The notes below the pieces were generated by a model that saw nothing but the letters and a program-made list of their open reading frames with translations, did not search any database and was not told the origin of the DNA. Positions 25,802 through 33,131 of a stretch of DNA of 64,000 nt are shown piece by piece. The first letter of the stretch is position 1. The number at the start of each line of letters is the position of its first letter. Source of the DNA: Terriglobus albidus (GTDB lineage Bacteria; Acidobacteriota; Terriglobia; Terriglobales; Acidobacteriaceae); NCBI RefSeq assembly GCF_008000815.1, contig NZ_CP042806.1, positions 1,984,001 to 2,048,000 on the forward strand, read 5' to 3'. Made by a program: the position numbers and the translations under genes.

Positions 25802-27579
25802 TGAGTGAATCGAAGTACAGCGATGTTTTAGCAGATTGGCTCCAGCAGCTTGGTTATACGCACTGCTTTTTCGTAGCGGGTGGAAACATCATGCACCTTC
25901 TGGAAAGCTGTAGTCAGCGTATGACCTGCATCCCCGTTATGCACGAAGTTGCTTCCTGCATTGCGGCGGAATACTTCAACGAAGTGCATCTCGGAGGCAA
26001 AGCCTTCGCGCTTGTTACCGCCGGCCCTGGGATGACGAACGCGGTGACGGGCATCGCAGGGGCGTATCTGGAAAGCCGCGAAGTTCTGGTCATTGGCGGA
26101 CAGGTAAAGGTCTCGGATCTGGCACGCGATGAAGTCCGGCAGCGTGGGATCCAAGAGATCGATGGTGTTGCCATAGCTAAGCCCATCACTGAGAAGTCAC
26201 TGCGCTTGGAGCGCGTGGTAGATCGCGCAACGTTTGCTGAGATGACAGTCAGCGGAAGCTCTGGCCGAAAAGGGCCAGTGTTCCTTGAAATCCCGCTGGA
26301 TCTCCAAGGTGCGCGCGTCGATGCGAGCGGGTTAGAGACGCCTCTACGCAGCGCCGCGCCGGTCATGAAGCAGCTGCCCCCAGATCTGATTGGGGAGCTC
26401 GCTGCTAAACTGCGCAGCTCCAAACGGCCCGTCCTGTTGCTGGGCGCGGGTATCGATCGGTGCGTGAGCGACTCGATGCAGGAGTCTCTTGCAGAGTTCG
26501 GTGTTCCGGTATTTCTTACTTGGAATGCCATGGACCGGCTGGGCAGCGACCATCCGATGTACTTCGGCCGCCCGAACACGTGGGGTCAGCGGTCCGCCAA
26601 TATTCTTCTTCAACAGTCGGATCTCCTCCTTGCCTTGGGCACACGGCTGAGCCTGCAGCAGACTGGATTTAACTGGCAGAACTTCGCTCCCCTTGCCGAA
26701 GTCGTGCAGGTGGATTGCGATCCCGCCGAACTGGCCAAAGGCCATCCTATCGTCGACTTGAAGGTCTGCGGAGATGCCAATGAGGTGCTTCGCGAGCTGC
26801 TCAGCCACAATGCAGGGAACCACACCGACTGGGTCCAATTTTGTCGCTTCGTTCGCGAGCAGCTTCCCCTCGTAGAAGAGAACCAGACGGGCGAAGGGTA
26901 CCTGTCGCCGTATGTATTTGCGCAGCAGCTCGGCCAGCTCGCATTGGATTCGGACATAGTGATTCCTTGCTCCAGCGGGGGGGCGTTCACGACGATGATG
27001 CAGGCCTTTTCCCAGAAGCTCGGACAACGCATTGTCTCGAACAAGGGGCTCGCCTCAATGGGGTACGGGCTAAGCGGAGCTATTGGCGCGGCAGTGGCCG
27101 GCAAGGGGAAGCGTACGATCCTCGTGGAGGGTGATGGCGGCTTCACCCAAAACATGCAGGAGCTTGGAACTGTGCGCCAGAACCGACTCAATCTGAAGAT
27201 ATTTGTCTTCGACGACCACGGCTACGCCTCAATCCGAATGACCCAGCGGAATTACTTTGGTGGACGGTACGTGGGCTGCGATATCGAAACCGGTCTTGGC
27301 ATGCCGGACTGGACCCACCTGTTTGCCGCCTACTCCATTCCGATGCTCCGCATCGGGCCAGGCTTTGCAAGCGATGCCGAGTTCCTCAAGCACTTCGACG
27401 CAGAGGGGCCTGCCGCATTTGTGGTCAGCATCGATCCCAAACAGACCTACTTTCCTAAGATCACCAGCCGCGTCACGGCCAGCGGAAGCATGGAGTCGAA
27501 CCCGCTCCACGTTATGTCTCCCGATCTTGAACCGTCCATTGCCGCAAGGGTTCTGCCTTACCTTCTGGAGCGCGAATGA
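25801..27579 (+). CDS. Thiamine diphosphate-dependent enzyme (acetolactate synthase-like)
   Basis: 592 residues in the three-domain ThDP arrangement: PYR domain with the catalytic Glu in VMHEVASCIAAEYF and VTAGPGMTNAVTGIAGAYLE; a central domain (PVLLLGAGIDRC); PP domain with the ThDP/Mg motif VEGDGGFTQNMQELGTV. The ATG shares a base with the preceding TGA, giving tight coupling. Related enzymes transfer two- or three-carbon units from pyruvate; YerE-type members attach them to nucleotide-linked ketosugars. Next to an aldolase and a cyclase-like gene this suggests carbon-carbon extension of a sugar. It is not expected to be housekeeping acetolactate synthase, since no small subunit or ilv genes are near. 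Confidence 0.83.
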   Translation: MSESKYSDVLADWLQQLGYTHCFFVAGGNIMHLLESCSQRMTCIPVMHEVASCIAAEYFNEVHLGGKAFALVTAGPGMTNAVTGIAGAYLESREVLVIGGQVKVSDLARDEVRQRGIQEIDGVAIAKPITEKSLRLERVVDRATFAEMTVSGSSGRKGPVFLEIPLDLQGARVDASGLETPLRSAAPVMKQLPPDLIGELAAKLRSSKRPVLLLGAGIDRCVSDSMQESLAEFGVPVFLTWNAMDRLGSDHPMYFGRPNTWGQRSANILLQQSDLLLALGTRLSLQQTGFNWQNFAPLAEVVQVDCDPAELAKGHPIVDLKVCGDANEVLRELLSHNAGNHTDWVQFCRFVREQLPLVEENQTGEGYLSPYVFAQQLGQLALDSDIVIPCSSGGAFTTMMQAFSQKLGQRIVSNKGLASMGYGLSGAIGAAVAGKGKRTILVEGDGGFTQNMQELGTVRQNRLNLKIFVFDDHGYASIRMTQRNYFGGRYVGCDIETGLGMPDWTHLFAAYSIPMLRIGPGFASDAEFLKHFDAEGPAAFVVSIDPKQTYFPKITSRVTASGSMESNPLHVMSPDLEPSIAARVLPYLLERE

Positions 27580-28640
27580 ACTTCTCTCCGCCGATTGAAG
27601 AACGCGACCTGGAACTGGTGCTGCAGGCGACAGCATCGCTCTGGGACCAAGCGCAAGGGCGCCGAATCTTCGTTACCGGTGGCACAGGATTTTTCGGCGC
27701 TTGGCTGCTGGAGAGTTTCGCCTACATCCGGCGCAAGATGAAATTGGACACCACGCTTGTAGCCCTTTCGCGGCGGCCTGAGGCATTTCGTGACAAAATG
27801 CCGCATCTGTTCAGGGAGGAAGGCATTGAACTGATTGAGGGCGACGTCCGTGACTTTGCCTTTCCCGAAGGCACCTTTCACTACGTGGTTCACGCTGCCA
27901 CGGAAGCGAGCGCCAAGCAGTTGGCCGAACAGCCGGGCCAGATGCTCTCGACGATCCTCGGCGGGACAGAGCGAACGTTGCAGTTTGCGGCGGAACACGG
28001 GACGAGACGGTTCCTCCTGACGAGCTCCGGAGCTGTGTACGGCCGCCAGCCCAGTGAGATAACTCGTTTACCGGAAAGCTATTCGGGCGCGCCCGATCCC
28101 ACACAGGCGGGGAGCGCCTACGGCGAAGGCAAGCGAACTTCAGAGCTTCTTTGTTCGTTGTTCGCCAAACAATATGGCATAGATTGCGCCATTGCACGCT
28201 GCTGGGCATTCTGTGGACCGCATCTGCCGCTGACAAGTCACTTTGCCATAGGGAATTTCATCCGCGATGTCATCACAGGCGGCCCTATCCGCATCGGCGG
28301 AGACGGAACTCCGACACGCTCTTACCTCTACGCGGCAGACCTCACCATTTGGCTTTGGACCATGCTCTTCCGTGCACCTTCTATGCGGCCCTATAACGTA
28401 GGGTCTAGCCAGGGCATGTCGATCCGAGACCTTGCCGAGGCTGTACGCGATGCACTCGACTCGAATGCGGAGATCGAACTCGCGGCCAAGCCGCAACCGG
28501 ATGGTCCTATCTCGCGTTACGTACCCTCGATCGAACGTGCTGAGTTTGAGCTGGAGCTTCGCCCGACGGTTTCACTGCGGGAGTGCATCCGCCGCACCGC
28601 TGTTTGGTACGGCTGGAGTGAGAACGCAACCCAGTTATAA
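27576..28640 (+). CDS. NAD-dependent epimerase/dehydratase, nucleotide-sugar type
   Basis: 354 residues, extended SDR, start overlapping the ThDP gene by ATGA. RIFVTGGTGFFGAWLLESFA; HYVVHAATEAS; LLTSSGAVYGRQP with the active-site serine; GSAYGEGKRTSELLC with the YXXXK pair; FCGPHLPLTSHFAIGNFIRD; a C-terminal LRPTVSLRECIRRTAVWY. Typical of CDP/GDP/dTDP-sugar 4,6-dehydratases or epimerases. Last intact gene of the operon; the following glycosyltransferase is truncated. A deleted paralogue lies at 12857-13090 beside gtrB and the rfbFGH genes. Confidence 0.87.
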   Translation: MNFSPPIEERDLELVLQATASLWDQAQGRRIFVTGGTGFFGAWLLESFAYIRRKMKLDTTLVALSRRPEAFRDKMPHLFREEGIELIEGDVRDFAFPEGTFHYVVHAATEASAKQLAEQPGQMLSTILGGTERTLQFAAEHGTRRFLLTSSGAVYGRQPSEITRLPESYSGAPDPTQAGSAYGEGKRTSELLCSLFAKQYGIDCAIARCWAFCGPHLPLTSHFAIGNFIRDVITGGPIRIGGDGTPTRSYLYAADLTIWLWTMLFRAPSMRPYNVGSSQGMSIRDLAEAVRDALDSNAEIELAAKPQPDGPISRYVPSIERAEFELELRPTVSLRECIRRTAVWYGWSENATQL

Positions 28641-28705
28641 AAAAATTAGTATCATCCGCCCAGCCTACAACGAAGAAGATAACCTCACACCCCTCGTTGA
28701 ACGGA
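28641..28705 (+). pseudogene. GT2 glycosyltransferase, N-terminal stub only
   Basis: Directly after the epimerase stop the sequence reads KKISIIRPAYNEEDNLTPLV, the opening beta-strand and helix of a GT2 glycosyltransferase, then loses similarity near 28700 where an antitoxin-like sequence begins. No ATG precedes it. It was probably the sixth gene of the sugar operon before a deletion or insertion removed the rest. Confidence 0.65.
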
Positions 28706-28869
28706 ACGAAAGAGCGTCGGAGAGGTCATATCCGCACTTGCTCAACGTGCCCTGGTGCCCCCGAAACTGGCCGGAAGACGCGAAACGGTGTGCCCTGTTG
28801 TCGACCAATCCAGGGACTCCGCGTATAACTTCCGAATTGGTGCATCAGCTGCGTGAGGAATTGCAGTGA
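28700..28869 (+). pseudogene. VapB-like antitoxin, frameshifted remnant
   Basis: One frame reads ERKSVGEVISALAQRALVPP then KLAGRRE, a typical VapB/RHH antitoxin body. After a frame change the rest continues as ALLSTNPGTPRITSELVHQL then REELQ and a stop. The GTG of the following vapC overlaps this TGA, the usual antitoxin-toxin coupling. The 5' end is missing (fused to the glycosyltransferase stub). Confidence 0.6.
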
Positions 28870-29151
28870 CGCGATTTTTGCTGGATGTCAATGTGTTGAT
28901 CGCGCTGATTGCTGATGTGGGCGGGGTCACTGATGACAACCTTTATGGCTCACTCGGGGCATGAGTTCTGGCCGGATAATGTCACGCTGCTGGATGGCAA
29001 ACATACTGACTCTGCGCGTCTGCCGGACTCCGCCCAGGTAACGGACAGCTATCTATTAACGCTGGCTTCGGGCGGAAAACCGGCGACTTTCGACTGGCAA
29101 CTTGTCACCGATGCTGTGAATGGGGCGCAGGCTTTGCAGCTGATTAACTGA
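28866..29151 (+). pseudogene. VapC (PIN domain) toxin, deleted and frameshifted
   Basis: It starts GTG ACG CGA... as MTRFLLDVNVLIALI, the PIN N-terminus with the first acidic residue, then runs to a stop after NLYGSLGA. The downstream frame gives GHEFWPDNVTLLDGK, SAQVTDSYLLTLASGGKPAT then FDWQLVTDAVNGAQALQLIN, the PIN C-terminus. The middle, including a catalytic acid, is missing. The module cannot make an intact toxin. Confidence 0.72.
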
Positions 29152-29182
29152 AGGCAAGCAGGTCTCTACTTCACCCAATAGA

Positions 29183-29212
29183 TTGACAGCTCGGAATTCA
29201 ACTGTATACAGT
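29183..29212 (+). promoter_or_regulatory. Sigma-70-type promoter with palindromic operator over the -10
   Basis: TTGACA at 29183-29188, a 16-bp spacer and TATACA at 29205-29210, about 50 bp before the ThuA gene ATG. The -10 lies inside a perfect 12-bp palindrome ACTGTATACAGT (29201-29212), whose TGTATACA core resembles operators of GntR-family regulators of hexuronate and sugar-acid genes. The regulator gene is not in the vicinity. Confidence 0.6.
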
Positions 29213-29260
29213 GTTGCGGCACGCGGCAATGCACTGATCCAACACTGCATAAGGAGAGCT

Positions 29261-30157
29261 ATGTTCCGTTCATTGCTCAAGCTGGGTATTGCTTTAGCTG
29301 CGTGGGTCCCATGTTTGCGTGCGCAGAGCTACCCGCCGGCTCCTCCTATTCCTGGGCAGAATGTGAATGGCATGCATATCTATATCCGAGCAGGATTGAA
29401 GACGCATGCGGCGGGCTTGCATGACTATCCGCAGTTTCTTGCGGACTGGAGCAAGGTACTGACCGAGCACGGCGCCGTTGTGGATGGTTCGTATCATTTC
29501 CCCACGGATGATGAGCTTGCGCATATCGATGTGATCGTCTTCTACAAGGGTGACTCTGGTTATTTGACGGACAAGCAGAAAGCGACGCTCGAAGCTTACA
29601 TAAAGCACGGCGGTGGCCTGGTAAGTATTCACGATACGATCTGCGGACCAGATCCGACCTACTTTGCCACAGTCTTTGGCGGAGCGAAGAAGCATGGTGA
29701 GGTGAACTATACCTGGGATGCTCCAATCCCATACACCGTTGTCGACAAGTCCGATCCGATTATGCAGGGAATGGCAGATATGACTCTGCCGGATGATGAG
29801 GCATTCTTCAGCATGACATGGGCGCAGAATCCCAAGATCCATGTGCTGGCGACTACCGTGGTGGCGGCAACGCCGACCGCTGGTACACATAAAGGAGAGG
29901 TGGTGCCGCAAATCTGGACCTACGAACACACGCTTCCAGATGGACAGCCGGCGCGTGCGTTTGTGTGGATGCAGGGGCACAAATACGAGAGTTTCTCTAA
30001 CACGCAGATTCAGGCAATGCTGTTGCGTGGTATCGCGTGGGCGGGTAAGCACCCGGTGAACGAACTGGTAGATTACAAGGCCCCGCCGCAAAGGAATCGC
30101 ACGCCAGGGGCGCGGGCGGAAGTTCCTGGTCAATACGTGCAGAACCAAAGACAATGA
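29261..30157 (+). CDS. Secreted ThuA-domain protein (class I glutamine amidotransferase-like)
   Basis: About 298 residues from ATG 29261 behind AAGGAG; the open frame extends upstream but a signal peptide starts here (MFRSLLKLGIALAAWVPCLRAQ). ThuA features: MHIYIRAGLKTHAAGLHDYP, DVIVFYKGDSGYLTDKQKATLE, GGGLVSIHDTIC, FVWMQGHKYESF and the AMLLRGIAWAG tail. The fold is that of glutamine amidotransferases without an obvious catalytic cysteine; roles in sugar metabolism are assumed for the family but unproven. The MFS carrier gene starts 1-2 bp after its stop, with an SDR farther on, suggesting a sugar or sugar-acid utilisation set. Confidence 0.85.
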   Translation: MFRSLLKLGIALAAWVPCLRAQSYPPAPPIPGQNVNGMHIYIRAGLKTHAAGLHDYPQFLADWSKVLTEHGAVVDGSYHFPTDDELAHIDVIVFYKGDSGYLTDKQKATLEAYIKHGGGLVSIHDTICGPDPTYFATVFGGAKKHGEVNYTWDAPIPYTVVDKSDPIMQGMADMTLPDDEAFFSMTWAQNPKIHVLATTVVAATPTAGTHKGEVVPQIWTYEHTLPDGQPARAFVWMQGHKYESFSNTQIQAMLLRGIAWAGKHPVNELVDYKAPPQRNRTPGARAEVPGQYVQNQRQ

Positions 30158-30158
30158 A

Positions 30159-31484
30159 ATGCACGCCAAGGGTGCTGCGGAAACGAGATTGAAGTTGTCG
30201 ATGAAGCCGACTCGTGCTCGCTACGGTGTTGTTGCGCTGGCGATTTCGCTGGCTGTGCTCTCTTATGTGCAGCGAGTGGCTATCTCGCAGGCGGCTGTTC
30301 CAATCGCTCAGGATCTTCATTTGAGCAAGGCACAGATGGGCCTTATCTTCGGCGCCTTCGGTTTGTCATACGCGCTGTTCGAACTCCCGATGGGACTGCT
30401 CGGTGATCGTATCGGTGTCCGCCGCATTCTCCTGCAGATCGTATTCGCGTGGTCGGCCTTCACCGCATTAACCGGTGCCGCATGGAATGTGGCCAGCATG
30501 TGGGTGATTCGTTTTCTCTTTGGCGCTGGGGAGGCTGGCTGTTTCCCAAACCTGACGCGCATGTTGAGTGTCTGGTTGCCGCGGAACGAGCGTATCAGGG
30601 CTCAGTCCATGATGTGGGCTTTTACACGATGGGGCGGTGCTGTCACGCCGCCATTGGCGCTGGCGTTGATCACTCTGGTGGGTTGGCGTTGGGCGTTCGT
30701 ACTCTTCGCACTTATGGGTGTGCTTTGGTGTGTCGTGTTTTCCATATGGTTTCGCGATGATCCCCTACGGCACGGCAGCGTAAACGTTGCAGAGGCCGAT
30801 CTGATTTCGCAGCAGCGCGCGCTGACAACCCATGTTGGGGAGCACAATTGGCTGAAGGTGCTGCTCACGACTCGCGTCTTGCTGCTGACGCTGCAGTACT
30901 TCTGTTTCTCGTTCGTTTGGTATTTCTACATCACCTGGCTACCCACATACCTGCGCGAAGCGCGGGGACAGACCGTCGCGCGTGCGGCCACGCTCTCTGT
31001 GATTCCGTTACTTTTCGGAGGAGTGGGATCGCTGCTGAGTGGTATGTTGCCGCTGCGCATGCCGCGCCGCATTGTCGCCTTATGTGGCTTTTTGTTTACG
31101 GCAGTGCTGCTGTTTGTGTTTACGCGCATCACCGGCGTATTGCCGGCGATGATCTGTCTCGGCTTTGCAAGCTTCTTCAGCGATATCACCATGCCGATCT
31201 CCTGGAATACGTGCGTGGAGATCGGTGGTCCATACACCGCTACAGTGGCTGCAACGATGAACATGCTGGGTAACCTTGCCGGCTTTGTTGCGCCGGTATT
31301 CGCAGGTTTTCTTCTGCAGCGCAGCGGCGGCGATTGGAATTCCCTGATCTACACGATGGTAGGGGCGGCGTGCGTCTCCGCAAGCTGTTGGCTCGTGCTC
31401 GACCCAGAGAGTAGGTTGTCTGCTCCGGGGCAGGGAAGCTCAGTACAAATGTTGGACGCTCAGGCAAAAACGAATTCCTTGTAA
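30159..31484 (+). CDS. MFS transporter, hexuronate/sugar-acid (ACS) type
   Basis: 441 residues with twelve predicted membrane helices. The start at 30159 directly follows the thuA-like stop; ATG 30201 (MKPTRARYGVVALAISLAVL) is an equally plausible start without the 14 extra residues. MFS motif PMGLLGDRIGVRRILL after helix 2; LFGAGEAGCFPNLTRMLSVW and SYVQRVAISQAAVPI are characteristic of the anion:cation symporter family (ExuT/GudP relatives). Expected to import a carboxylated sugar by proton symport; the substrate is inferred. Confidence 0.87.
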   Translation: MHAKGAAETRLKLSMKPTRARYGVVALAISLAVLSYVQRVAISQAAVPIAQDLHLSKAQMGLIFGAFGLSYALFELPMGLLGDRIGVRRILLQIVFAWSAFTALTGAAWNVASMWVIRFLFGAGEAGCFPNLTRMLSVWLPRNERIRAQSMMWAFTRWGGAVTPPLALALITLVGWRWAFVLFALMGVLWCVVFSIWFRDDPLRHGSVNVAEADLISQQRALTTHVGEHNWLKVLLTTRVLLLTLQYFCFSFVWYFYITWLPTYLREARGQTVARAATLSVIPLLFGGVGSLLSGMLPLRMPRRIVALCGFLFTAVLLFVFTRITGVLPAMICLGFASFFSDITMPISWNTCVEIGGPYTATVAATMNMLGNLAGFVAPVFAGFLLQRSGGDWNSLIYTMVGAACVSASCWLVLDPESRLSAPGQGSSVQMLDAQAKTNSL

Positions 31485-31588
31485 GTCGAGAACTGTATTG
31501 AATATTGCAAATGCTGGCTTTACATGAGGAATTGCGGTCAGTTTTTGGGATACTATGCCACTGTACTAGCGACAATTGGAGGCGCGTC

Positions 31589-32125
31589 ATGCGGAGAATA
31601 TTCATCGCGATAGCCTTTTCAGCGTTGTTGATCCAGAAAGCAACAGCGCAAAAAAATACGTCGGCTATGTCTCGGCACTACGGTCATGGGATACCTCCAT
31701 TATCTCCACTAAAGAATTTAGATAATAAGACTTTCAACATTCCGGCACCGCGAGGTCATTGGACCCTTCTCTATTTTTGGGCAGACTGGTGCGTTCCGTG
31801 CATAAAGGAGGGTATTCCAGAGCTGGCTGCCTTTGTCAGGTCCAACCCGAAGGTATTTCCCAACGTACAAATTATTGCTATACGGTTTAACAGCAAAGAA
31901 GAAGCTGGTGACTGGAATCTCTTCAAATCGACCACAGAAGGTCTGGAAAACACGCTCTGGCATGGGCCGCTACCGTTTCCTGTTGTGTACGACGCTAGTA
32001 CGAAAATGACCTCAGATTGGGGCATCCATGAATTGCCAACATATGCATTAATCGACCCTAACGGAAATCTGGTGCCTGACGGAAACCTTAAGATGCTGAA
32101 AGAAAAGATTAAAACTAAACAATAG
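31589..32125 (+). CDS. Exported thioredoxin-like (TlpA/AhpC-TSA) protein
   Basis: About 178 residues from ATG 31589 (TTGGAGG upstream), signal peptide MRRIFIAIAFSALLIQKATA. The thioredoxin motif lies in TLLYFWADWCVPCIKEGIPE (WCVPC active site) and the cis-proline region in WGIHELPTYALIDPNGNL. Probably a periplasmic thiol-disulphide reductant; no cytochrome-maturation gene is adjacent, so a target cannot be named. Confidence 0.85.
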   Translation: MRRIFIAIAFSALLIQKATAQKNTSAMSRHYGHGIPPLSPLKNLDNKTFNIPAPRGHWTLLYFWADWCVPCIKEGIPELAAFVRSNPKVFPNVQIIAIRFNSKEEAGDWNLFKSTTEGLENTLWHGPLPFPVVYDASTKMTSDWGIHELPTYALIDPNGNLVPDGNLKMLKEKIKTKQ

Positions 32126-32277
32126 CAACTGCCGATCTATACGGCATCCTGTCCTATGGGAAATGCAGCCAATCCAACACTTATCGTTATTGTTCCGTTT
32201 CGTGATCGAATACAGTTACAGAAATCTCCAGCCGGTCCCATGTAGTTATTCCGGACTCTCGAAAAACAGGTGAGACG

Positions 32278-33033
32278 ATGGTCATCGATTTATCTGGCAG
32301 GACAGCAGTTATCACCGGCGCAAGTCGTGGCCTTGGAGAGGCGATGTCGCGGGCCCTGGCGGAAGCTGGCGCGGCGATCGCGCTGGTGGCGCGCGATGTT
32401 GAGCGTCTCAAGGCCGTCAAGTCCGCCATCGAGGCGAAGGGCGGCATTGCGGAGTTGTTCACCGCCGACGTGACCCGCGAGAGTGATGTGACCCGGCTGC
32501 AGGAGCAGGTTCAGGAACGCTTTGGTGCTCCCCAGATCCTAATCAACAATGCTGGAACCAACATCCGTAAGCCGCTGATCGAGTTCACCCTAGAGGAATT
32601 TCGCAGTGTGCTCGACTCCAGTCTGATCTCCACGTTTCTACTATGCCGCGCGTTTGTGCCTGGTATGCAGGGCACAGGCTTCGGGCGCATTTTGAACATG
32701 ACGTCCGTCATGAGTCATGTTTCACTACCGGGGCGCACGGCCTACTCGTCGGCGAAGACGGCGCTTCTTGGATTCACACGCGCACTTTCACACGAGCTCG
32801 CGTTAGAGGGCATCACCGTCAACGGCATCAGCCCAGGGCCTTTCGGCACCGACATGAACCTGCCGGTGATGAACAATCCCGAGGCGAATGCGCAGTTCCT
32901 GGCCAGCCTTCCGGTCGGACGCTGGGGCAAGGTGGAGGAGATCGGTGCGCTCGCGTGCTATATGTGCTCAGAACATGCCGGCTTTATCACTGGAACGGAC
33001 ATTCTTATCGATGGTGGCTGGACTGCGAAATGA
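32278..33033 (+). CDS. SDR oxidoreductase, gluconate 5-dehydrogenase-like
   Basis: 251 residues, classical SDR: TAVITGASRGLGEAMSRALA (cofactor), ILINNAGTN, active-site serine in NMTSVMSHVSLPG, YSSAKTALLGFTRALSHELA and ITVNGISPGPFGTDMN; it ends ITGTDILIDGGWTAK. AGGTGAGACG precedes the ATG. Closest in pattern to gluconate/2-dehydro-3-deoxygluconate SDRs, consistent with the hexuronate-type carrier two genes upstream. Substrate inferred. Confidence 0.85.
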   Translation: MVIDLSGRTAVITGASRGLGEAMSRALAEAGAAIALVARDVERLKAVKSAIEAKGGIAELFTADVTRESDVTRLQEQVQERFGAPQILINNAGTNIRKPLIEFTLEEFRSVLDSSLISTFLLCRAFVPGMQGTGFGRILNMTSVMSHVSLPGRTAYSSAKTALLGFTRALSHELALEGITVNGISPGPFGTDMNLPVMNNPEANAQFLASLPVGRWGKVEEIGALACYMCSEHAGFITGTDILIDGGWTAK

Positions 33034-33131
33034 GCTCAACCATAGGCATAAGAAAGCGAAACAAAACGGGGAGCGAGGTCAGTATTTAGGGGATAAGTAG
33101 AGTTTTTGCTCCAGGAAGGGCGGCAGGAAAA

